Source: Verrucomicrobiota bacterium
GTDB taxonomy: Bacteria > Verrucomicrobiota > Verrucomicrobiia > Opitutales > UBA953
Assembly (NCBI GenBank): GCA_015061905.1
Contig: SUVQ01000007.1
Coordinates: forward strand, 62,001 to 126,000
Length of the DNA: 64,000 bases
Reading direction: 5' to 3'
Part shown: piece after piece, positions 52,189 through 59,225 of the stretch
Layout of the letters: each line of letters starts with the position of its first letter
How positions within the stretch are numbered: the first letter of the stretch is position 1
Notes under the pieces: model-generated
What the model saw: the letters and a program-made list of their open reading frames with translations, nothing else
Database searches by the model: none
What the model was told of the DNA's origin: nothing
Made by a program: the position numbers and the translations under genes

Positions 52189-52947
52189 TTACTTGCTGAA
52201 ATTTTCTTTCACCCAGGCGTAGCCTTTTTGCTCGAGCTCCAGCGCGAGTTCCTTGCCGCCGGAGTGAACGATGCGCCCGCCGTCCATAATGTGAACTTTG
52301 TCGGGAACGATGTATTCGAGCAAACGTTGATAGTGCGTAATGACGAGTGCGCCGAACGCGTTCCCGCGCATTTTATTAACGCCCTCGGCGACGATGCGAA
52401 GCGCGTCGATATCCAACCCGGAATCGGTTTCGTCCAAAATCGCGTAAGAGGGCTGAGCCATCATCATTTGCAAAATGTCGCAACGTTTTTTTTCGCCGCC
52501 GGAAAAACCTTCGTTGACTGCGCGCGAAGTAAATTTGCGGTCCATCGCGAGCGCGTCCATTTTTTCGTAAAGCCTGGCGTAAAATTCCTTCGCGTTAAAC
52601 GGCGTTCCCGCCGGCTGGCGTGCAACCATCATTGCGCGGATAAAGTTGGCGATGGTAACGCCGGGAATTTCAACGGGATACTGGAATGCGACGAAAAGCC
52701 CGAGGCGCGCGATTTCGTCCGGCTCTTTTCCGAGGATTTGCACGCCGTCCAAATACGCTTCGCCGCTTGTTACCGTGTAATCCGGATGCCCGGCAAGCGC
52801 TTTCGCGAGTGTCGATTTTCCCGTTCCGTTCGGACCCATGATGGCGTGCACTTCGCCTTTCGGCAAAGTCAGGGAAAAATTTTTCAAAATTTCGCGGTCT
52901 CCGATGGAAACGCAAAGGTCTTTAATTTCTAAAATATTATTAGTCAT
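52189..52947 (-). CDS. sufC: Fe-S cluster assembly ATPase SufC
   Basis: SufC is the ABC-type ATPase of the SufBCD scaffold for iron-sulfur clusters. The 252 residues contain Walker [10 protein letters not shown] near 38, the SufC-type Q-loop [13 protein letters not shown], the signature [15 protein letters not shown], Walker [17 protein letters not shown], and the H-loop [11 protein letters not shown]. All fit SufC rather than a transport ATPase. sufB, sufD and sufS are not adjacent; both neighbours are transcribed differently, so this copy is an orphan. Confidence 0.95.
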   Translation of the reverse strand: MTNNILEIKDLCVSIGDREILKNFSLTLPKGEVHAIMGPNGTGKSTLAKALAGHPDYTVTSGEAYLDGVQILGKEPDEIARLGLFVAFQYPVEIPGVTIANFIRAMMVARQPAGTPFNAKEFYARLYEKMDALAMDRKFTSRAVNEGFSGGEKKRCDILQMMMAQPSYAILDETDSGLDIDALRIVAEGVNKMRGNAFGALVITHYQRLLEYIVPDKVHIMDGGRIVHSGGKELALELEQKGYAWVKENFSK

Positions 52948-53033
52948 GTTTTATTTTTTCTGCGCATTCTATGCGTTTTCGGTGCGTTCCCGCAAATTGA
53001 AATTTAGCGAACGCAACGCGCGCGTTCGCTAAA

Positions 53034-53084
53034 TGTTTAAAAGCTTAAGAGCTTAGAAGTTTAGTTGTTTCGCAAGCGAAACAA
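53034..53084 (+). repeat. GCTTAAGA heptamer repeat and small hairpin before argS
   Basis: TTTAAAAGCTTAAGAGCTTA then GAAGTTTAGTTG resembles the strings after argG and sdhB. It is followed by TTGTTTCGCAAGCGAAACAA, a small hairpin. The 308-base gap 52948-53255 has no gene; a further string similar to a weak promoter is not clear enough to call. Confidence 0.55.
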
Positions 53085-53255
53085 GGAAAGGAATCCTTTT
53101 TATTTTATAAAAGTAAAACCCTCGGTGTAGCCGATTAACCTTTTCAGCTTCTCCGCTTTTAAACGTCTCAACTTTTTTTTAACATTGGCGGAAGCATGCG
53201 CTTCAGCAAATTTCAATTTGCGGGACGCGCGGGAACGCTGTTTATTAGAACGATT

Positions 53256-55049
53256 ATGGAAATTTGGTTTAATCCGGCAAAAGAACTGGACACGATTTTG
53301 CGGCGCGTCGCGGGAACGGTCGACGGCTTCTCATCCGCGTTTTCTCCCGAAATGCGTCCCGCAGATCCGCGTTTCGGAGATTATCAGGCAAACGGCGTTC
53401 TCGCCGAAGCAAAACGTGCGAAAACCAATCCGCGCGCGCTTGCAACCGCGCTTGTCGACGCGCTGAAAAATTCCGGCGAAATCGATTCTTCACTTGTCGA
53501 AATTTCCATCGCCGGCCCCGGGTTTATCAATTTTAAGCTTTCCGCAGAATTTCTCGCGCAATGGCTGGTGCGTTACCGCGGCGCGGAAGATTTGCACAAA
53601 TCTGCAGAGTCCGCCTACCGCGGCAAAAAAGTCGTCATCGACTATCCGTCCACAAACACGGCGAAGCAAATGCACGTCGGGCATCTGCGCATTATGGACA
53701 TCGGCGAAGCCATTGCGCGCCTGCTCGCGTTTTGCGGCGCGGACCTCGTGCGCGACAATCATATCGGCGACTGGGGCACCAATTTCGGCGTGCTCATGTT
53801 TGAAATCAAACGCCAAAATTTCGCGTTCCCGGACGACGACGAACTCGCGCTCGAACAACTCGAAGAACTTTACAAATCCGGCACCGCGTTTTGTAAAGAT
53901 GCGGAAAAAAATCCCGGCGCAATGGATGCCGCCCGCGCCGAACTCGTTAAACTCCAGCAGGGCGATGCGGAAAACCTCGCGCTTTGGGAACGCATCGTTC
54001 GCGTCTCCAACGCCGCCTGCGAAAAAATGTATGACGTTTTCGGCGTTAAGCCCGACGTTACTCTCGGCGAAAGTTTCTACCGCGACAAAGTCGGACGCGT
54101 TTATTCCGAGCTCACCGAATGCGGCATTGCCGAAGAAGACGACGGCGCGCTCATCGTTTGGAACGATGACGATCCGCGCTATTCCCGCCACAACGAGAAC
54201 GCCGCTCCGTTTATCGTGCGAAAAAAAGACGGCGGCTCCAACTACGCTTCGACGGACCTCGCGACGCTGCTTTACCGCGTTGAACATTTCAAGGCGGACG
54301 AAGTCGTTTACGTTACCGACGACCGCCAATGCGACCACTTCCGCATGCTTTTCCTTACGGCGGCGCGTTGGTTTAAATGCAAAAATTACACGCTCCCGTC
54401 TCTGCGCCACGTTTCTTTCGGAAAAATTCTCGGCGCGAACGGCAAGCCGCTGAAAACCAAGGAGGGCGGAACGATTCGCCTCAAAGCACTCGTTGCCGAA
54501 GCCGTTGAGCGCGCCTTTGCCATCGTTTCCGAAAAGAACCCGGATTTGTCCGAACCCGAACGCCGCAAAATCGCCGAAACCATCGGCGTTGCCGCCATTC
54601 GCTACGTTGACCTGATGTCCAACCGCACGGGCGATTACATGTTCGCGTGGGATCGCCTCCTTGCTTTCGAAGGAAACACCGCGCCTTACCTGCTTTACGC
54701 GGTGGCGCGTATCCGTAGCGTTTTCCGGAAGGCGGGAACGTCCCTCGACGCCGTTTCCGGAGATGTTGAAAAATACGTTCCCGCGACCGATGCGGAAATC
54801 GCGCTTGCGAAAAAACTTCTCGGCTTTTCCGCCGCCGTTCAAAGTGCGTGCGACGAGCTCAAACCGCACCACATTTGCGGCTATCTCTTCGACCTTGCCG
54901 GCGCGTTCTCGTCGTTCTACAACGCGGACAAAGTGATGGTCGACGATCCCGCCGTGCGCGCCCTGCGCCTGCTCCTCTGCGCGCGCACTTGCACTATTCT
55001 CGAAACCGGGCTTCGCCTTCTCGGCATCGAGCCGCTTGAGCGTATGTAA
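53256..55049 (+). CDS. argS: Arginyl-tRNA synthetase
   Basis: A class I aminoacyl-tRNA synthetase that charges tRNA-Arg. It has the N-terminal Add-1 domain, the HIGH-type motif as PSTNTAKQMHVGHLRIMDIG, and a degenerate KMSKS region (NGKPLKTKEGGTIRLK), as is normal for ArgRS. The DALR anticodon-binding domain at the C-terminus ends RTCTILETGLRLLGIEPLERM. I chose the ATG giving MEIWFNPAKELD (597 residues); a start 20 codons upstream adds residues unlike ArgRS. It leads an operon with the EpsI-like gene 31 bases downstream. Confidence 0.95.
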   Translation: MEIWFNPAKELDTILRRVAGTVDGFSSAFSPEMRPADPRFGDYQANGVLAEAKRAKTNPRALATALVDALKNSGEIDSSLVEISIAGPGFINFKLSAEFLAQWLVRYRGAEDLHKSAESAYRGKKVVIDYPSTNTAKQMHVGHLRIMDIGEAIARLLAFCGADLVRDNHIGDWGTNFGVLMFEIKRQNFAFPDDDELALEQLEELYKSGTAFCKDAEKNPGAMDAARAELVKLQQGDAENLALWERIVRVSNAACEKMYDVFGVKPDVTLGESFYRDKVGRVYSELTECGIAEEDDGALIVWNDDDPRYSRHNENAAPFIVRKKDGGSNYASTDLATLLYRVEHFKADEVVYVTDDRQCDHFRMLFLTAARWFKCKNYTLPSLRHVSFGKILGANGKPLKTKEGGTIRLKALVAEAVERAFAIVSEKNPDLSEPERRKIAETIGVAAIRYVDLMSNRTGDYMFAWDRLLAFEGNTAPYLLYAVARIRSVFRKAGTSLDAVSGDVEKYVPATDAEIALAKKLLGFSAAVQSACDELKPHHICGYLFDLAGAFSSFYNADKVMVDDPAVRALRLLLCARTCTILETGLRLLGIEPLERM

Positions 55050-55080
55050 ATTATTTATACAAAAAAACACGTTTCACTTT

Positions 55081-55809
55081 ATGCGAAAAATTATTTTTGC
55101 CATCGTCGCATTTGTCGTTCTGGCCTCCGTCGGAATGATTTTTTACGTGCGGATTTTTTCCGTCGTGAAACCGCAACTGACAACGACGCTCAAGGAAATC
55201 GTTCCCGAAAAGATCGACGGCTGGACGATTACCGAGCAGCCGCTTGCGGAAACGGAAGGCATGCGCCAATACGTCGGAGATTTTCTTAAATTTGACCAAT
55301 ACATTTCCCGCATTTTCCGCAAGGGCGAGCTAGAAGTCGTGTTCTACACCGCTTATTGGGAACCGGGTGGGAAAACGCCGTTCGATGCCGGCGGACACAA
55401 TCCGGACTCCTGCTGGGTGAACTTCGGTTGGACGCGCGAAGCCCGAAACTTCGCCGTTTCCGGGCACAAAATCGAAGGGCGGGAACTGCTTCCCTACGAA
55501 TTCGGCATTTACACTAAAGACGACACCACTCAGCCCGTCATTTTTTGGCACCTTATCAACGGCGTTCCTTTTCGTTACGAGGACCAAAAATTAGGCTGGA
55601 GCGAAGGGCTTGCCGGCGCGGTGGATCGCGTAGGCGTTCGCGTAGAGGATTTTAAACGCTTCGGGCTGAATCAGCGCCGCGAACAAATGTTCATCCGCAT
55701 CTCGTTCCCGAATCAGGACATGGAAAAAGTTTGGGCGAATCCGGATTTCCGGAAACTTCTTCTCTCCGTCGAGCGTCTCGGGATTTTTAAAGACATGCCC
55801 TGGAAATAA
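55081..55809 (+). CDS. Exosortase-associated EpsI-like protein (DUF3485 type)
   Basis: A 242-residue protein with one N-terminal membrane anchor (RKIIFAIVAFVVLASVGMIF) and a periplasmic domain. It matches the EpsI pattern: PEKIDGWTITEQPLAETEGM, an AYWEPGGKTPFDAGGHNPDSCW core with the conserved GHxPxxCW element, and a following basic strand. EpsI proteins accompany exosortases in exopolysaccharide and PEP-CTERM systems, where the cysteine is thought to be important. No exosortase gene lies beside it. It sits between argS and folD in a housekeeping operon. The match is by motif memory, so the family name should be confirmed, but the three PEP-CTERM genes in the window make it coherent. Confidence 0.75.
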   Translation: MRKIIFAIVAFVVLASVGMIFYVRIFSVVKPQLTTTLKEIVPEKIDGWTITEQPLAETEGMRQYVGDFLKFDQYISRIFRKGELEVVFYTAYWEPGGKTPFDAGGHNPDSCWVNFGWTREARNFAVSGHKIEGRELLPYEFGIYTKDDTTQPVIFWHLINGVPFRYEDQKLGWSEGLAGAVDRVGVRVEDFKRFGLNQRREQMFIRISFPNQDMEKVWANPDFRKLLLSVERLGIFKDMPWK

Positions 55810-55857
55810 TAATTTTTTTCAAAAAAAACGCATCCGAAATCTAAATACAAAAAAACA

Positions 55858-56736
55858 ATGGAACTCATCGACGGAAATCTCATCGCCAAACAAATTCTCA
55901 CGGAACTGAAAGCGACGGTTGAAAAAATCTCGCCGCGAGCGATTCCGCACATCGTCGTCATTCGCGTGGGAGACGATCCCGCCTCCGTTTCCTACGTCAG
56001 CAAAAAACAAAAAACCGCCGCCGAAATCGGCATGAAAAGCACGCTCAAGCTTTTCCCGGAAAGCGTTTCCCAAGCGGAACTGGAAGCAACAATCGACGAG
56101 TTGAACGCAGATGCTTCCGTGCACGGAATCCTCATTCAGGCACCGCTCCCGAAACACATTTGCGAAACCGAAATCTTCAACCGCGTTTCACCGGACAAAG
56201 ACGTGGACGGATTTTCCACCGTCAATATCGGTCGCCTCGTTCAGGAACTTCCGGAAGCTTTCGCCGCCTGCACACCGGCGGGAATTATTGAGCTTTTGGA
56301 ACGCTCCGGCGTAAAAACTTCCGGGAAGCACGCCGTCATTGTCGGGCGTTCGCTCATCGTCGGAAAGCCCGCCGCGCTTCTCCTTATTTCCAAGAAATGC
56401 GACGCGACCGTTACCGTTTGCCATTCCCGCACGCAAAATTTGGCGGAAATCACGCGCCAAGCGGACATTCTTGTTGCCGCAATCGGGAAAGCTCATTTTA
56501 TCACGGAAGAAATGGTAAAGCCCGGAGCCGTCGTCATCGATGTCGGAATCAACCGCGTTCCCGACGCTTCCAAGAAAAGCGGCTTCCGCCTTGTCGGCGA
56601 CGTCGATTTTGAGAAAGTCGCTCCGAAATGCGAAAAAATCACGCCCGTTCCCGGCGGCGTCGGTCCGATGACCGTTGCGATGCTGATGAAAAATACGCTT
56701 GATGCCTGCCGCCGCGCAATCGGCGACGATCGATAA
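55858..56736 (+). CDS. folD: Bifunctional methylenetetrahydrofolate dehydrogenase / cyclohydrolase
   Basis: FolD interconverts 5,10-methylene-, methenyl- and 10-formyl-tetrahydrofolate, supplying one-carbon units for purines and formyl-Met. Motifs: [15 protein letters not shown] with the catalytic lysine, [40 protein letters not shown] and [15 protein letters not shown]. 292 residues, as usual. It is followed after three bases by the RDD gene, so co-translation is likely. Confidence 0.97.
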   Translation: MELIDGNLIAKQILTELKATVEKISPRAIPHIVVIRVGDDPASVSYVSKKQKTAAEIGMKSTLKLFPESVSQAELEATIDELNADASVHGILIQAPLPKHICETEIFNRVSPDKDVDGFSTVNIGRLVQELPEAFAACTPAGIIELLERSGVKTSGKHAVIVGRSLIVGKPAALLLISKKCDATVTVCHSRTQNLAEITRQADILVAAIGKAHFITEEMVKPGAVVIDVGINRVPDASKKSGFRLVGDVDFEKVAPKCEKITPVPGGVGPMTVAMLMKNTLDACRRAIGDDR

Positions 56737-56739
56737 AAA

Positions 56740-57393
56740 ATGAACCCGCCGCCGATTCCCGAGAAACTCGTTTTCGTCGTCGCAGAAAAAGATCTGCCTC
56801 CGACGGCTCCGTTGCGTTTTCGGGTGCTCGCATTTTTGGCGGACGGCGTTCTCGCACTCATTGTTGCCGCGCTTGCCGTAAAAATCCTCGTTCCCGTTTT
56901 TTATCCGGAAGGTTTTTCGCTTTTCGCCGAATATTACCGCGATTTCCGGACAGCTTACGAAGCCGCGTTAAATGCCGCCGTCGGCGGGAACGTCGACCGC
57001 ACCGCGCTTGATGCCGTTTCCGCGCGTGCGTTGCAGGACGAGAGGCTTTATTCGTTTTTTGAAACGGTTTACTCGGTTTCTTTCATCGCCGTCGCGCTTT
57101 ATTTTGTGCTGACGGAATTTTTCCTGCGCGGACAAAGCCTCGGAAAAAAAATCTTCGGTCTGCGCACCGTTGTTTTCGGCACGCCGTTCCCGCCGCTTTT
57201 TCTTCAAATTCTCTCCCGCTCCTTCTGGAAAGCGATAACGCTTGTTCCCGTCGGTCCCTTGCTCGCACTTCTCGGGCTCGCCAATGCCGCCGTCGTCCTT
57301 TTCGCTCGCCGACATCGCGGGTGGCACGACAAGCTCGCCAGAACAGAAGTCATTGACCTTCGCGAACTCGAAAAACGTTCTTCAAAAAAATAA
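56740..57393 (+). CDS. RDD family membrane protein
   Basis: A 217-residue protein with three to four membrane segments: LAFLADGVLALIVAALAVKIL, VYSVSFIAVALYFVLTEFFL and VGPLLALLGLANAAVVLF. The RDD signature residues appear as RFRVLAFLADG, LGKKIFGLRTV and HRGWHDKLARTEVI. The family's function is poorly defined (some members are transporters). An inserted, partly polar stretch between the first two helices (about residues 60-105) is longer than average. Neighbours folD and aroB give no clear functional hint. Confidence 0.82.
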   Translation: MNPPPIPEKLVFVVAEKDLPPTAPLRFRVLAFLADGVLALIVAALAVKILVPVFYPEGFSLFAEYYRDFRTAYEAALNAAVGGNVDRTALDAVSARALQDERLYSFFETVYSVSFIAVALYFVLTEFFLRGQSLGKKIFGLRTVVFGTPFPPLFLQILSRSFWKAITLVPVGPLLALLGLANAAVVLFARRHRGWHDKLARTEVIDLRELEKRSSKK

Positions 57394-57399
57394 TTTTCC

Positions 57400-58497
57400 A
57401 TGCAAAACATCACGGTCGAACTCGGCGAACGCGCCTACACAATCCACGTCGGAAACAATCTCACGGGAACGCTTCTTGCGCTTGCCGACCGGTTCGTAGC
57501 AGAAAATCGCCCCGTTGCCGTCATCACGTGTCCGACGCTTCCCCGCCTGCATCCGTCGCTTTTTGACGCGTTGAAAAAACGCGCCCGCCTGGTTATCGAA
57601 ACTTCTGCGGACGGCGAAGCGGCAAAAAGCACGCGCGAGCTCGCCGACATTTGGGAGAAACTCGCGCAGGCGCGCATCGATCGCAGCGGCGTTATTTTTG
57701 CCGTCGGCGGCGGTGTCGTCGGCGACCTTTCCGGCTTTTGCGCCGCAACGTTTTTGCGCGGGATCGCGTTCGTTCAGGTTCCGACCACGCTGCTTTCCAT
57801 GGTGGACAGTTCCGTCGGCGGAAAAACCGGAATTAATTTGCCGTCCGGGAAAAACCTCGTCGGCGCGTTTCATCAGCCCGAAGCCGTTATCGCCGACATG
57901 AATCTGCTCGCCACGCTCCCGCCGCGCGAGTTTGCCGCCGGCATGGCGGAAGTTATCAAATACGGACTTCTCGGCGATGATGCGTTTTTTGCACAACTTG
58001 AAGCTGCGGGAACGCTCGCGTGGGATTCGCCGGAACTTCCTGCCGTCGTGCGCCGCTGTTGCGAAATCAAAGCGCAAGTCGTTGCCGCAGACGAACGCGA
58101 AACCGCCAAGGAAAACGGACGCGCCTTGCTCAATCTCGGACACACGTTCGGGCACGCCGTCGAAAAAGTCGCCGGCTACGGGGAATACTTGCACGGAGAA
58201 GCCGTTGCCGTCGGTTGCGTCGCCGCCGCCATGCTTTCGGAGCGGCTCGGCATCGCGCCGGAAAATTCAATCGTTCCCCGCGCCGTTTCCCTTTTGGAAA
58301 AAAATAATTTGCCCGTAAAATTGCGTGCGCCGTTGAGCCTCAATGCGCTTGTCGCCGCCGGCGGGAACGACAAAAAAGTCATCGCGGGAAAGCTTCGCTA
58401 CGTGCTTATGAAAAAAATCGGGAACGCATTCACGACTTCCGACGTTCCCGCCGATGCCGTCCGCGAAATTTGGCTCGCGCTCGGTGCCGACGAGTGA
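57400..58497 (+). CDS. aroB: 3-dehydroquinate synthase
   Basis: AroB makes 3-dehydroquinate from DAHP, the second step of the shikimate pathway, using NAD and a metal. Motifs: FAVGGGVVGDLSGFCAATFL, QVPTTLLSMVDSSVGGKTGI, FAAGMAEVIKYGL and NLGHTFGHAVE (metal-binding histidines). The 365 residues fit the family. It starts six bases after the RDD gene and closes the argS-epsI-folD-rdd-aroB run, ending before a bidirectional terminator. Confidence 0.97.
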   Translation: MQNITVELGERAYTIHVGNNLTGTLLALADRFVAENRPVAVITCPTLPRLHPSLFDALKKRARLVIETSADGEAAKSTRELADIWEKLAQARIDRSGVIFAVGGGVVGDLSGFCAATFLRGIAFVQVPTTLLSMVDSSVGGKTGINLPSGKNLVGAFHQPEAVIADMNLLATLPPREFAAGMAEVIKYGLLGDDAFFAQLEAAGTLAWDSPELPAVVRRCCEIKAQVVAADERETAKENGRALLNLGHTFGHAVEKVAGYGEYLHGEAVAVGCVAAAMLSERLGIAPENSIVPRAVSLLEKNNLPVKLRAPLSLNALVAAGGNDKKVIAGKLRYVLMKKIGNAFTTSDVPADAVREIWLALGADE

Positions 58498-58540
58498 AAA
58501 AACTTTGTTCCGAGCTAAGACGCGAAGCTGCAAAGTTTCA

Positions 58541-58585
58541 AAAAAAAGCGTTCCCGTGACGAAAACTCGCGGGAACGCTTTTTTT
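58541..58585. terminator. Bidirectional terminator between aroB and ompH, inverted CGTTCCCG pair
   Basis: AAAAAAAGCGTTCCCG pairs with CGGGAACGCTTTTTTT across 13 bases, giving T-runs in both directions between the converging genes. A short GACGCGAAGCTGCAAAG string of the intergenic repeat precedes it. Confidence 0.92.
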
Positions 58586-58605
58586 GAAGAATCGAAGAAG
58601 AATAA

Positions 58606-59181
58606 TTAGTCTTTCTTCGGAGCCGGGAATGCTTTGTTGAGGAGGTCAATGAGTTCCTTCGTAATGTCTGCGGATTCTTCCACGTAGAAGACGTTTGCGC
58701 GGTTCAGAACGATTTCGGCATTGTGTTTCTTGGCGAGTTCTTTAATGCGCGGAAGAATGTCTTCTTTGAGAACGACGTTGGTTTTTTCCGTGAATTTCTT
58801 TTGAAGAAATTCGCGGGCTTCCTGCTGGGATTTGCGGAGACCTTGCTCGGCTTTGGCAACTTCCGTGTAGAGTTTTTCAACTTCGGCTTCCGCTTTGGTG
58901 ACGGCGGATTTCGAGAGCGTCGGGTTGCTGCGGGTCGTTTTCAGTTCTTCGACGGCGGCGTTGAGTTTTTCACGAAGTTTCGTGAATTCTTCGATTTTGA
59001 TTTTTTGCGTTTCTTCCGCGAATTTTCCGTCGGCTTCGACTTCTTCCTTAATCGCGACGGTTTTCGAGAACGAGGCGATAACTTGGTTCATGTCGAGAAC
59101 GACGGCGTTTTTCGCTTCCGCGAAGAGCGTTCCCGCCGCAACGGCGAGCATTCCGAGAACGAGTGCTAACTTTTTCATCAT
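58606..59181 (-). CDS. OmpH/Skp family periplasmic chaperone
   Basis: A 191-residue protein with a signal peptide (MMKKLALVLGMLAVAAGTLFA|EAKN). A short strand with VVLDMNQVIASF follows, as in Skp, then a long coiled coil rich in Lys and Glu (about residues 50-140) and a C-terminal strand region (HNAEIVLNRANVFYVEES). Skp-type trimers carry unfolded outer-membrane proteins to the BAM machine. It follows bamA by 44 bases, the classic bamA-skp order. Confidence 0.9.
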   Translation of the reverse strand: MMKKLALVLGMLAVAAGTLFAEAKNAVVLDMNQVIASFSKTVAIKEEVEADGKFAEETQKIKIEEFTKLREKLNAAVEELKTTRSNPTLSKSAVTKAEAEVEKLYTEVAKAEQGLRKSQQEAREFLQKKFTEKTNVVLKEDILPRIKELAKKHNAEIVLNRANVFYVEESADITKELIDLLNKAFPAPKKD

Positions 59182-59225
59182 GATATTTGTATTTAGGTGG
59201 TTGTGATTGTTGTCTGTTTTGGTTT

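Noticed and set aside
52153-52932. Plus-strand frame across sufC
   Set aside because: It lies opposite sufC, whose ATPase motifs are all intact, and begins in repeat DNA.
53490-55070. 526-codon minus-strand frame opposite argS
   Set aside because: Antisense to a complete synthetase with all family motifs; no domain of its own.
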